Shown here: positions 1-12,763 of the stretch, one piece after another
How positions within the stretch are numbered: position 1 is the stretch's first letter
Layout of the letters: every line of letters starts with the position of its first letter
Assembly: GCA_028554795.2 (NCBI GenBank)
Contig: CM068827.1
Span: 72,761,809 to 72,825,808, forward strand
DNA: 64,000 bases
Source of the DNA: Sinohyriopsis cumingii
Taxonomy: Eukaryota; Mollusca; Bivalvia; Unionida; Unionidae
Reading direction: 5' to 3'
The notes under the pieces: generated by a model
What the model saw: the letters and a program-made list of their open reading frames with translations, nothing else
The model's database searches: none
What the model was told of the DNA's origin: nothing
Translations under genes and position numbers: made by a program

Positions 1-660
1 AAACGATGGAAAAAAAGTTATTTGCTGAACTATCATTTAACACAAGAAGATATTTAATGAAGGAGTGATTGATATTAAAATGAAAAATTAAATATAACAC
101 CCAGTGTACACATTTTCACAGGGAATGCAGTTCTGGAGTTTCAAACTTGCTGATGCATGGTTTTATTATAATCATTTAAAGAAATATATGATGATATGAT
201 GAATTTGATATTTACATATGCAGAGTTTCTAATTATAGAGGTATTTACTGAAACTGTGTACAAAGATAGGAAAGAAATATTGATGTGTATGATACAGCAG
301 GATATCTAAATTACCATTTAATGAGGAGTGTATAAAACTCAATGTATATGGTAATTTCAAAGATGGAGCTAACTGGGAAATTATCAATTCTTTTGATGGT
401 ATGAAAGCAAATATGTATTCATTAATGTTTTTAAATAATGCTAGAAGTGTCACTAGTCACATTATCAGAAACAGTTAACAATCTATAGAAAAACATTTTG
501 TTTTAAGAAAAATAAATGAGAAATAAAACGAATAAGGGGAAAAAATAAAAAACATCATGAGGATGTATGAAATAAATAAAAACCATATGAGTGCATTAGA
601 GTATTCAAAGTATAATATTGGTTAATAGCATCAATGTTAATATAAACATTATAAAATGGA
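1..660. other. AT-rich non-coding stretch
   Basis: No coding region, RNA gene or repeat family is recognised here. It lies on the C-terminal (downstream) side of the minus-strand integrase remnant, so one terminus of that element could lie here or beyond the window edge. I see no terminal inverted repeat. Confidence 0.4.
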
Positions 661-679
661 AGAATAATTAAATAGCTAA

Positions 680-1560
680 ATCTTGTACATCTTTAAAGGG
701 TGTTCATGAATTGAATCGTTAGACATGCCGTTTCCATGTAACAAATGCTTGTTTCTTTTTATAATTCCGTTTTAATATTTTTAAAACTGTAAAACTTTCT
801 TCTTTTGCTTTATATTAGGGCTCCTTGACTGTTTCATCAATTTTTCACCATTTAAATCCTTTGTTTGAAAAATATTTGGATTTGTATGCATATTTTTGAA
901 TTCTGATTTATTTTTCTGTCCAGTTTGGTGTATAACCCTTTCTGAACTTCCCAGTTTTCTTTTCTTACCAAATCACCTAGTTTGTATTTGGAAAATTTAC
1001 TTTAAAATTATAATCAACATATAGATTCATGTAACAAGTTTCTCATTTGCATGTATATTGGCCTCTACAAGTGAAGTTTTAATACTATTCTACCTTTTAT
1101 AATTATATTTATCGATCGATGGTAAAAATTCTAAATATATTTTGCTTTGTTTACTGGGAAAGACTTACACTTCATGCTTTTATTACTGATGTGTTAAACA
1201 ACTATAGTCTTTCCTTCATCAACGTATGATATTACATGTATTATCATCGCAAAGTCATTTCTTAAACGTTTATCATATAATTCTATTCTTGATCACCCCC
1301 AAAATTGTCTGTTTTTTTTATATAATTTCTTTAAATCAATTTTTAAAATAAAATTAGTTTCAATTTTGTTCGCGAGTCACATTTTCCATGCGTATTTGCT
1401 AAATATATCAAGAACAGTTAGTAAATATTTTTTTTTATGCTTACAAGGTACACAATTGCACAAAGTTAACCAAATAGACCATTTAGAGACTAATTTATCA
1501 ATTAGTTGACTGAACGTCTGTTATTATGGGATTATATAACTCTTTTGCTAATTATGTTGT
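680..1560 (-). pseudogene. Decayed Maverick/Polinton-type integrase
   Basis: Read on the minus strand, this is a retroviral-type (rve) integrase of the kind carried by Maverick/Polinton elements and adintoviruses, which inserts the linear element into host DNA. The catalytic-core start is clear at 1386-1430, reading YLLTVLDIFSKYAW, whose Asp sits where the first catalytic Asp is expected. Near 1101-1130 is NFYHRSIN, typical of the end of the core. At about 965-991 KYKLGDLVR begins the C-terminal DNA-binding domain, and 690-760 carries a chromo-like end (KKQAFVTWKRHV), a combination characteristic of Maverick integrases. The second catalytic region near 1270-1310 is shifted out of frame, there are several in-frame stops, and a one-base shift lies just after the LVRKENW segment. 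It is therefore dead. The N-terminal zinc-binding part was not found. A Gypsy chromovirus integrase is the main alternative; the C-terminal segment favours Maverick. Confidence 0.8.
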
Positions 1561-2451
<891 letters not shown>

Positions 2452-2454
2452 TAG

Positions 2455-2642
2455 ATTAGTTCCGGATTATCGATGCAAGTTTTAAAGTAATTTTACACTT
2501 TGGTCCCCAATTTTGATTTCCGGATCCGGAACGCGGATTTCTTGATTCACGGAGCAAATTAACGTTTAGGAATTTTGTTCCCGTTGAATTATGTCCGGAT
2601 AGCGAGGTTTCCGGATAAACGGAGTCCGGATTAACGAGGCTC

Positions 2643-2647
<5 letters not shown>
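2455..2647 (-). mobile_element. pogo/Tigger-like DNA transposon end, partial
   Basis: Read from the right on the minus strand, this begins AGTGGAGCCTCGTTAATCCG and carries repeated TCCGGA and ATCCGG motifs in its first 60 bases. This resembles the terminal and subterminal repeats of pogo/Tigger/Jerky-type Tc1/mariner elements. It abuts a TA, the usual target of that superfamily, at the edge of an (AT)n tract. No matching left end was found, so it is either truncated or a solo end. The superfamily call is from memory of such ends. Confidence 0.5.

Positions 2648-2736
<89 letters not shown>
2646..2736. repeat. (AT)n microsatellite, about 91 bp
   Basis: Uninterrupted alternating AT directly next to the pogo-like end. 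Confidence 0.98.
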
Positions 2737-2738
<2 letters not shown>

Positions 2739-3060
2739 TTGTCTTTACATTTAACATTAATAATTCCTGTAATGTGTACTTTTGGTATCATTAGTTTATC
2801 TGAACCATTAAATTTGCTTTTACTGTTTAACAATGGTTAGTTTTCATGTACATATTCTTATTTATTGTCTTTTTGTCAAGATATCTTGGGAATACATTTT
2901 TTTTACAAATGGTATCAAAATTTCTCATATTTGAAATCATAAACTTCTGTAATTGTTTGAGCAATTCTATCATAACCACGTTTTGTTTTAAGAGATTTAA
3001 TATTATTGCTATTGGTTTATTGTTGTAATTAACATTTTGTTAGTATTTCGTTTTGTTGAC
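2737..3060 (-). pseudogene. Unrecognised decayed coding stretch inside the Maverick-like region
   Basis: On the minus strand, two overlapping frames read as protein-like sequence that appears to continue across a frameshift. One contains IKSLKTKRGYDRIAQTITEV and the other contains VFPRYLDKKTINKNMY. Nearer the (AT)n tract a further frame reads [17 protein letters not shown] do not recognise the family. It lies on the same strand as the integrase remnant and between it and the polymerase remnant, so it may be another gene of the same element. In AT-rich DNA, Lys/Asn/Ile-rich open stretches can arise by chance. Confidence 0.3.
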
Positions 3061-3181
3061 TTGATAATGATACAGGAATTTGAATACAAATCATCATAAT
3101 ATATGTCTATACAATAATAGTCATCTTACCATTTATTGCATTTAAAGTTATATATCTACGACTCACGATGCCAGCAGGACC

Positions 3182-3767
3182 TTCTGGCGCCACCGTTTTG
3201 GTGCCGGACGGTTCGGCACCAGGTTACTTTACTAAGCCATGCTTACGTTGTCCAAAACTTAAAATTTCCAGATAGTTTGAAATAAACACTTAACTTTCTG
3301 AGGCTAACATAGCCGGAAACAATGCATTGTAAACAAATCATTAGCAAATGTCAATAAGTACAGGAAGGAAAGATATACTTTAATTCTTTCTTAAAACGAT
3401 TGCGCATTGACGATTTGTGATTAAAAAAATAAGGAAAGTGAAAAATATTGTATGTAGTAAAATACATGAAAAAAGAAACTATAATACATGTGTACAGAAT
3501 TTTGATATATCGCACCCCTCTGCATCGTTTTTCAACTTAAATTCTTTAAATATCCTGACATTTTGTTTTAAAATATAAGACACTCTCCCCATCTTTCCTC
3601 GAATCGTTACGGTAAAAGATGCATTCTATAGGCTGATAAACAGTAACGTGTTGAAGACTTGTATACTCTTTTGATCTAGTACGTAACATATAAATGCAAT
3701 ATGTTCTTGTATCTCGCGCCAAACCTCTACTGCCAAAATGCCCGGCGCCAATACGGTGGCGCCAAAA
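3182..3767. mobile_element. Candidate short DNA element with GGCGCC-containing inverted ends
   Basis: The left segment (about 3182-3211) and the reverse complement of the right segment (about 3739-3767) share roughly 26 bases with few mismatches, both containing TGGCGCCACCG followed by a second GGTGCC or GGCGCC block. The GC-rich ends stand out against the AT-rich surroundings. The interior of about 590 bp has no recognised coding capacity. This fits a non-autonomous terminal-inverted-repeat element (MITE). No clear target-site duplication was identified. Confidence 0.5.
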
Positions 3768-4069
3768 AGCCTCATACCCACTCAGAATGACGGCGTAACA
3801 GTGATATCCGATCCCTGAACGAACGAAGGGTGTTCAAAATGGCCACCTAACTCTTATGTATTCTCGATATCAGTGGTAAACTAAGAGGTACTTGTGTATA
3901 ATTCCAAACTCAGAAATATTTACATTATTACGTTTATGAAGGTCTGTATTTATTTACGGCCTCCTAAAACATCACGTAGGCGCTTAAATAATGTATGCTT
4001 GTTTCAGTACATTTGCACCGAACATGATATTAAACACTATTAATTCGTACATGGATTCTTTTTACATCA

Positions 4070-4500
4070 TCAGAATCGAATATGATTGTTTTGATTTTGG
4101 TTAATACTTATGGAAAAGCTAGGGAAGTCTGTAAAGACATCTCTTAGAAGTTGTTTTGATTCATTTGTGGGGATTCTCCATATTGGATTTAATTCATTAG
4201 TCCTACGCTGTTGTCTGTATACTTTTGATCCATTGAAAATGCTTTTGTTTTCCACTGTTTTGGTTGGCAAGTAATTTTGTTTTAATATCACTTGCCATCA
4301 ACAACGACAAATTCAAGTCTAGTCATCCACGGTCTTCAATGAATAATGGTATATTTACCATCCGCAGGTGTTTCTGCTATAGTTTTCATATTATATTGCT
4401 CAGATGGATTTCTGTCTAGAAGTAAACTGTCTGACACCATGAAATACTGTATTTTTATCTCGACATACCGTAAGAGTACTAATTATTGCTCATTAGAACA
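4070..4500 (-). pseudogene. Unrecognised decayed coding region inside the Maverick-like region
   Basis: The minus strand reads 74 codons open at 4070-4291 (with NELNPIWRIPTNESKQLLRD, then FPSFSISINQNQNNHIRF). Upstream, in another frame at about 4290-4480, it reads AETPADGKYTIIH, one stop, then RPWMTRLEFVVVDG. The amino-acid composition looks like real protein, with one frameshift and one stop. I do not recognise the family. Its position between the integrase and the polymerase makes a structural or accessory gene of the same element a reasonable guess, but nothing in the motif content proves it. Confidence 0.35.
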
Positions 4501-4834
4501 ACACCTGCTTAAACACGTGACAAGTTCTAACACTTTGTAAATACTTTGTTATCACCAGTAAAGAAAAAAAAATCCAAATTTAGCGTTGTTATAAATATTT
4601 ATCAGTGAAAGGATTGCTACCATCTGCAACTGTTGCTAGTTATATGAATTCAGTGCCAGTTGTATGTTTAGTTAAAAATAAAAGCACCACTATTATCCCT
4701 ATCTTTAAACCATAACATATTTGTTGCTGAACTGTTTGAATATCATTTGTATGTGATTATAGTCATTCTATTGTACTGGCCTGTGGTAGATATAAAGAAA
4801 TTTCCTTTATCACATTATCAACCATTATATATTT

Positions 4835-4976
4835 AGCATGACAAATGATACTAATTGACTAATGATTTTGCATGACAAATGAGACTTGATGACTAATTAT
4901 TTTGCATGACAAACGAGACTTACTGACTAATGATTTTGCATGACAAATGAGACTTATTGACTAATGATTTTGCATC
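4835..4976. repeat. Tandem repeat, about 35-bp unit, four copies
   Basis: The unit contains TGCATGACAAATGAGACTT followed by GACTAATGATTT, repeated about four times with small differences. Confidence 0.9.
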
Positions 4977-4979
4977 ATT

Positions 4980-5424
4980 AGTTTCACAATTTAATGGGGT
5001 ATCTGCAAATTATCTGCAATCCGCCAGTAGTATTAAAGTTTTCCTTTTGCCTTTTTTGTCCCCTTTGGGTACCTGCTACCCTTCCTCGCCACTACCCTCC
5101 ACACACGACATAATGAGCTCAAACATGACCGTATACTGTTTATCACTTTTAATTTTGTCCATACGTGAACCAGTCAAGGTGGATATGGTCTCTGACGCGT
5201 GTCAGTGCTCCAAAAGGTTTCAAAAGGGCCTTTGGTACTATATATGGATTTGGTTGTATTCGGTGTTACACGTGTTGTCATTAATGTGGTTGAATATGGT
5301 ACCAATCGATATTGCATACAGACAGGCTTGTATTACTGATAGTAACTATACTTGTACAAGCAGAAGTTTTGAACTGATTTTTTTTTCTCCACAACAACTC
5401 CTGCACAGTACGATAGGGTCTCTA
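4980..5424 (-). pseudogene. Possible decayed coding stretch, unrecognised
   Basis: The plus strand is open for about 156 codons but the translation looks arbitrary. The minus strand gives shorter, more protein-like pieces, such as STLTGSRMDKIKSDKQYTVM running on to FELIMSCVEGSGEEG near 5080-5180, and further fragments towards 5400 in another frame. It follows on the same strand from the 4.07-4.5 kb decayed region and may belong to the same element. No family is recognised, and this could be chance. Confidence 0.22.
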
Positions 5425-8117
5425 TAGGGGGCAGAGGCCAGTTTTTATAATTTGGTTAAAAATGGTTTTTGTCAAAAGTTGTGTACATATCTCATATTTA
5501 GACATTATCTAGTACAATGGTATAATGGAACACTTTTTGTGCACAAAACTAAAAATGGTATTAATCTTTTTAAAAAGTTACTACTTTGCGGCTAAAAGCA
5601 CTGCATTATTTACATGGTGAATTATGACTGCATTTCTTGAAAGATTTCAAATTGTTTGCAACCTACAATGCCTTTGGTCTTTGTTTACCACCATAGCATC
5701 AGTACGGAACCAAACTTCCTTTACAATGTTTCATGAATGTCAAGAAGAGATCTGGAAGTTATAAATTTTAGGAGGGAATGACAGAAATGCTATGTTAGTT
5801 GTCAGTGACAGAAGTGAAAAGTTTCTATAAACTCTTCTAGCAAACTTAAAGAAATCACACATTTAAGTAAATCAAGTGCTTTGGAAGTACTTTTAGATTG
5901 ATATAAAAAAAGCGGTTCCTAACTTTTCATTATCATTCTGTTGTGTGTGTGGGGGGTGGTGGGGTGGGGTGGTGGTGTAATCGCAACACAAGTCTAGCTA
6001 GTCTGGAGAAGTCAAAGTTTAATCAATTAACATTAGACAATGCTGGAATATTGATATATTAATGTGTGGGACCCTAAAACTTACAAAGTGACATATCAAA
6101 TAAATTCATTGATACATAGCCAATGAAATTGACCATACATATACAAATTACTCAATACAATTTAACAGAGAAATTTCTTCTCAGACACCAATTTACTTAC
6201 AACTGACTTTAATGCTTTCTGGAGTTTACAAAATCATAGTAAATAATAAGATAAGGTATAGAACAAATATTTACAGTGGAAAATGCAGTTCAAGGTTTTA
6301 CCGGCTTGGCTTTTAATAAGCACGTACCATAAAACAACTCCTGAAGAAGCTAAATCTGTCCGTCAAAGTCACTCTCTTGTGCACTTAGATCAGAATGAGT
6401 ATCTGGATGAGATTGAAACTATTGTTTCTTTCAGCATGACTAACCGATTAATCGTAATCTTTTACCATTCAATGTGAGACCTGTAAAAAGAAAAGAAACA
6501 AGTGATATTGATGTACTTTTAAAACAAAAGAAATTCAGAGGAGAAACTGTATGTGTATTGTCAAATGCATGAAACTGCTGCTTAATGTTAAGCTTTTCCC
6601 ACTTTGTTAACTGAACCTAGAAAGTTCAAGATGTATACATAACACTGAAACATTTCCTATTATCACCAAAGTATGAGATATGAATCTCTTATGTCAACTT
6701 TAGAGTGGGGTCATGAAGGTAGAAACTATGTCGGTGTGCTGAAACTTTCATTCTTCTCACCAAAATATAGCAAGCAATATGCCATATGCATCATTATTTC
6801 TAAGACCGTTCCACTGGTGACATTCAATATTCACAACAGTATGTTTATGTATGATTCCTTTGAATTCTATCTGCTCCTGTGGAGTTAAATTACTTTTAAG
6901 AATACATGTTGACATGCTATGCAATTGTTTATGTGTGTCTGTATTGAAATGTGAATAATATTCATACAAATAGGTATGCAAACCTTGACAGCTGCAGAAA
7001 GTGCAAGAAAATACATTATGGTTGCCATTTTGTTCCCATATTTAGTAAGTTAAGTAAAAAATATGCTACTTTGTCATGATGTAAACAGTTCTCACATTGA
7101 GGTACAAAACACAGTTACCTCCCTCTCCAAAGAGCATTACATACAACATTAAGTGATATATGGAAAAAGGAAGGAAATATAATGAAGCTAAAGCATAAAA
7201 ATTATTTAAATATACACAAAGAGACAGAAAAGTATAATAGATGTGGCTGACTGCACCATACAATTTTTTTTTAATCAATTTTCCTTAAGGGGGCAGGGGC
7301 CAGTTTTTATGTACAAATTTAATGCCGCAATGAGCGATCTAGTATAAAAAATCATAAAAATCAAATACACAAGTGAGGTCAAAAAGGTCCATATTTTTAG
7401 ATACCTATATTAAAACAAAGCATAAGAATATTATTCACTTGACCAGAGAAGTCAATGGCAGTTCATAGCAGAAGAAGTTTATGCACCCCAACCCCTATTT
7501 TATACATGCATTTTTCACATCCAAAGGCCATTTTTGACAGCATGTGGTGCTCACAGTGCAAACGCAATCCATTTCCCTGGATGAAAATTTTGAAAAACAT
7601 TTTCTACTAAATAGCTTGATGCAATTCAGAATAGTTGTCATCCAAGCCATTTTTGAGATATTCTACTTGCCTTGAACCCACGTGTTTACTGCTATGGGAG
7701 GCTAGCTCTTCTTCCTAGCCGACTATTGGTAATTCACTATCAACATACTGCAGAGCAACTATGGAAGGTGTACATGCCTGACATCAATTTCAAGAACAAC
7801 ACAAGCATGAAACACCTAGTTCACAAATATATCGATATATATAAATAGTAAACAATAATACCTGAAAAAGTCACACCATAGCCATAAGTTAAGAAATTTG
7901 CCAGAGGCCAATTTACGAAACTGGACCCTGCCACCATAGCATGCTAATGATTTTATACTGGCAAAAAGAGAACTATAAGTTGAGCTGTGGATATTTTCAC
8001 ATTGAAGAAATGCTTGCAGTGTATTTTATACAAATGTCAGGGCATTGACTTTGAAAGTATTCTGAAGGAATTTATGGAGGTCTCTTATAGCTGCATCAAT
8101 CTGCAATCTGCCAAAAG
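5425..8117. other. Mostly unassigned stretch between decayed genes
   Basis: No recognisable gene. It contains a G-rich run (5951-5975) and two copies of a motif reading GGGGGCAG(A/G)GGCCAGTTTTTA, at about 5427 and 7288. Short open frames at 6283-6477 (plus) and 6757-6981 (minus) could not be assigned. If the Maverick-like element is one unit, its capsid, protease and packaging-ATPase genes would be expected about here, but none was seen. Confidence 0.35.
5951..5975 (+). other. G-rich tract, possible G-quadruplex
   Basis: Runs of 6, 2, 4, 4, 2 and 2 G separated by single T residues follow a short TG repeat. Three G-runs are long enough for tetrads and the fourth is weak. Confidence 0.4.
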
Positions 8118-11100
8118 ATGGGATATCAAAGTGTAACGGACAAACTGATATTGCTATATCGCTCTAATTCATGGAAAAAGGTTTATTATGAAAGCACAAA
8201 AAATGTTGTATGCATTCACAGAAACATATCGGAACACACTGATAAATTGGTTAACCTGCAAATGACCTTAGAAATTGAACGAAATAAACTTGGGCTAATT
8301 TTTGAGGCAAACACAAATATTAAGAATCTGCAGAATATTGTGCATGAAAGAATTCACCCGCAAAAGAAAAATAACTTTTGGATGAGGTCAGTGATGAGGA
8401 TGTTCAAAAGCAGGCTAGTTAAACAAATGTTTTTGGGCATTATTATAAAAAATACAAATGGCACTCTTGACCTATTCCAAGGTACTGTAAAGGAATGGTA
8501 GTCGACCCGTCCCAGAAGAGAAATTTTCGCATGAAATATTTTATGATGATGCAGAGGAGCGGCAGCCGATATCCTTGCGGTATGTACAAAAATGTCGTCG
8601 TCGTGTCGCATCTGCTATTGAAGCGGCAGAGTGTGTTTGTGCAAAAACACAGACATCTCATGTTCCTGAATTCAAATTTAACAAAAAGTATTGGTGAATT
8701 GGACAATTACTTGACATTTATCAATCTCACATACAAACCAGACAAAGACGCTCGACAACTATTGACAAATATGATTTCAGGAATCGTAGCGATGTTACAA
8801 AACTTTGGGGTTAAAACATTGTTTTTAGCGCACACCGCGCTTATTCATGACAAGGAAGTATTTAAAACTACTACTGAGAGGATTTACAATGGTGCCCGCA
8901 CAATCCTGAACCACAAATATAGCAACGTCATCCATAATAAACTTGGCAGCGGTATTGAAAAGATTCTGGAAACGTTGGACAAATACACAAATGCAAGATC
9001 GGGTAAGACTCTCAAGAGATGTGCAAAAGTCGAGGTACATCCTTCACCGTATCAACCATTTCTTGGATCCAGTTACATAGCAACAACAGCGTTGGTACCG
9101 CCAACGTCAGCGATAATAGTGAAAAAACTTAAAACAAATCTTTTGAGTTGGCAATTGTGTCAGCGCTATATCAGCTAGTGAAAATCAAGACCTGCCTCGA
9201 AAATATCAGCAACAACTGGGTGAACTTAACTTTGGTGATACTGAATTTCCTGAACAGGTTACCAAAGCTACTCCAACCAAATCTGAAACATGTAACCCAT
9301 GTATCGCTGTTAATGTGTTCAGTCATGAGAACGCATTTATCTGATGGCACTATCTCTCCATCGACAGAATGGACCAATCAGAATTGTCATTGCACCATGT
9401 ATGGATGAAAAAAAACGATCTTGGTTACTTATCATCGCAATAAATATCCATGCAGACGTTGGATGATTGTATTTAAGACTCGACAGCTGTACACCGGTCA
9501 CGACCTGTGCTGAGGTGGTATCGGTGAAAAACCACAGCACATAGGCGAATCATGCCAGAGCCTGGTCAAAACATTGTCAGATTAACTGCAGTCCACAAAA
9601 GATGAAATTTCTGTAAATCATCTACACGGATTTTGAATGTCTTAACTTGTCAGTGGCATGCACGTACAGCTCTGTAATCAATGACATAAATGCATCAGAT
9701 CGAATTTAACAAATTTTATGCGGGGTCTGCTATGTGGCAGTTCGATGAGATGGGAAAACAGAGCAGCAAGTCCTTTACCGTGACTAGAGCGACCTTTCTC
9801 TAAATATGGATTTGGTGTTTCTCAGATCGATCGAAGTTACCGCAAAATGGATTTGAGATCAGCTCTATGCACTAGCCGACAAAATTATGACTGGTAATAA
9901 CATTCTTGAGTTCTCCGCAGCCACTCAGTGCTGGATTTGTGAAAAAGTTTCACTAAAGGTCAAATCCCTTTCACTGATAAAGAGCAGAGCCTGTCCAACG
10001 ATTAAAGTAAAAGTCCCGGTTCCAAAGTTCGTGATCATTGCGATATTACTGGTGCATACAGAGGTGATGTATGCAACGCATGTAATGTGAGGTTGAGAAT
10101 TTACCACTACCAAAAACAACAACGCCTGTGTTGCTTCATAACTTGCGTTTGTATGATGGCATCTTAATTGTACAAATAGCAGACTCACCAATAAGCGAGA
10201 TCCCTGACAACATGGAAATATACATGACGTTAAGGTTGGGTCAATTGCAGTTTATCGATTCCATACAGTTTATGAGTTCGTCCTTGAACAAGTTAGCGAA
10301 AAATCTGACTCAGGAAAATGTTCAAAATCACTCGTCGATACTGTCCAACCAATACGGATTTGATAAAGAGGAAAGTCGCGTATTCATGGGTTACTGGCAT
10401 AAATTTGTTGAAACTCATTTGCTGCTTCCCTATGTGTTTGAGACCTTTTCTGATACCGCCATGCACGTGTACAATCTCGATCCCGCGCATTGCTTCTCGT
10501 CACCAGGTATTGGATGGGATGCATTGTTGTCAAAAACCGAAATCGAGCTGGAAATGTTCATTGACATTGACCAACACGTGTTTAATGAGCGATCACTTCG
10601 TGGCGAAATATCTACGTGAAGCCACGTATACGCTCGTGCCAACAACCCCAACGTGGACGAGTAAGATCCCGCTGACCCCAAGAGTTAAATAATGTATTTA
10701 GATAGTAATAACCTCTGCGGTTGGCTAATGATGCAACCACTTCCTGTTAGTGGATTTCAGTGAATCGATCCTGCACACATCGATCTACAAAAACACGTGC
10801 ATCATCACAGCATCAACAGTGACTACCGATACTTATTTTAAGTTGATCTGGAATATCCCGAATATTTACTTGATGCACACAACGATAATCAGCTGTCACA
10901 AGAAGCGCTGTCTAGATTCCCATTACATGGTTGTCCCCGTGTCAGTGCGCGATCGTCGATGAGTCCGGACGCAAATACAATGAATGAACCAAACTGGTAC
11001 CAAGTCATAGGACCAAACACAATTATGTGTTACACGTGCGAAATCTGCAGTTGTATCTGCGATTGGGTATGCATGTAACTAAAATCAGTCAAGAGCTTTG

Positions 11101-11780
11101 ATTTTGTCAGCAAGCTTGGATGGCCCCGTACATTCAGAAGAATACTGGCATATGTACAAAGGCAACCAATGACTTTGAGAAGGACTTTTTCAGGCTCATG
11201 AACAATGCCGAGTTAGGGAAAACCATGCAGATTCGAGTAGTCTGTGATAGTAGGGCAAACTTCAAATGGCTCATTGCTGGAATGGCTTTTGAATCCAGAA
11301 CAATCTTTGATGGTTAACTTATTGCCGTTGATAGTAAAAAAAAAACAAAACTGACGCTGAAAAACCAATTTATGTTGAGTTATGTTGGTTCGTCTGTGCT
11401 GGATTTATCGAAGATGCTCATGCACGAGTTCTACAATGACAAGATCAAACCGTTTTTTTTTTCAGAATCGGGTCAAAGTGCTGTACACCGACACCGACTT
11501 GTTGCTGATGCATATCGCCACTGATGATATGTACATGGACATGGCACAGCCAGGTTTGGTCAGCCAGTTTGATACAATCGAGTATCCGAAAGAACATCCG
11601 TTGGTTAGTAACACTAACAAAAAGGTTGGAAGTTCAAAGACAAATGCTAGGGCAAACTAATCAAAAATCGACTGCGACCCAAATTGTACTCGATTGTAGT
11701 CAGTGGTGGCTCATGCAAAATGCATTAAAAAGGCCTAAGGTGTTTTAAAGGTGATTGTAGAAAAAAATCTCCGAAGAGAT
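8118..11780 (+). pseudogene. Decayed protein-primed family B DNA polymerase (Maverick/adintovirus type)
   Basis: This degraded polymerase would have replicated a Maverick/Polinton- or adinto-like element. Landmarks on the plus strand, in changing frames: an N-terminal region (8118-9178, two open frames overlapping at 8495); a GSSYI-containing segment near 9067; VNVFSHE near 9310; the exonuclease I motif IYTDFECL at 9620-9643; a Cys/His-rich segment with CWICEK (about 9930) and RDHCDITGAYRGD (about 10030-10070); FIDSIQFMSSSL at 10251-10286; DPAHCFSSPGIGWDALL at about 10480-10530; motif A region YLDSNNLCGW near 10695-10724; motif B region FFRLMNNAELGKT at about 11180-11225; and motif C YTDTDL at 11484-11501. 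The span of about 3.66 kb matches a polymerase of roughly 1,200 residues. Many stops and frame changes show it is dead, and the Ser normally following the motif C acidic pair is Leu. The extreme N-terminal part (8118-8800) is assigned mainly by continuity. Confidence 0.88.
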
Positions 11781-12763
11781 TAACAGAATGGCGGAGAATA
11801 CTGTGTCAAAGTTAGGAACAGTGTAGAACATGAAAAAAAAGTTGCATAGACGAAACAGATTAGAATCTCACGAATTGCAAAATAAAACCTTGAGGGATGA
11901 AATATAGAAAAGGAAGACATCTTCCTTATCCGTAAGGACATAACAGCCATACACAGAATACCCAGAAAAGCCTAAAAAGCCCAAGCCCATCATTGTCAAA
12001 TTCCTCTTTATGGAAACTAAAAGGATGATTATGAGAGTGAAAAATTAAACCATGGAAGACACATGGGAGAAAATTCGACATGATGTGACTAGTGCTTATG
12101 TCGGGTTGATGAACAGACTTGATCTTCACAAAGTGTTTCTTAAAAAAGCACTTTAGAACTAGAATCGGATTAAGAGGTCCAGTCTGACGTGGACTATACA
12201 GTGTCATTCAACCTGTTCGCTAGTGCAGGCAATGTCCCTGAAGTGAGATAAGCACGTGTTATGGTGGTCAGTAATAGTTCGGCGTGCATCTTCAAAGAAA
12301 ACGACTCCTTCCTGACATCTACAGTTTGAAAGATTGTATTTATCACAAACATGGGTTAAAATATACAACATATTCCGATAATCACAAATAACAGGTTAAC
12401 CACCGCACTTACCCAATACTGCGGATTTCACCTCTAAACATATTTTGGCTTACATACGTAAAACTTAATAGCTGACCACTACATCCCCCCTCCCGGAAAA
12501 AGATTCTGCGGGCGCCCTATTAATCACATATAATTCCAGCTGGACACTTTTGTATAATCATTAGATCTTTGGTAATAAGAATATGAAAAGGTACTTGACG
12601 GTTTCATGATCAGGTCGAGAGCTGACAAAGTTCAGATACCAAGAGGTACATGAGTCATGACTCTTGTAATGGTGATCTGTAGAATGTCCAGTCATGTTTT
12701 GTTATCGACTGTAATGACTTTGTCTTGAGTTTTCATTTGTAAGATAATTATTACTTCAATATA
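11781..12763. other. Unassigned stretch after the polymerase remnant
   Basis: No recognisable gene. At about 12050-12200 the plus strand reads a short protein-like piece (WEKIRHDVTSAYVGLMNRLD) that is soon broken and may be another scrap of the same element. No terminal inverted repeat was found. Confidence 0.3.

Noticed and set aside
4957-5427. 156-codon plus-strand open frame
   Set aside because: The translation has no domain and begins inside a tandem repeat; minus-strand pieces look more protein-like.
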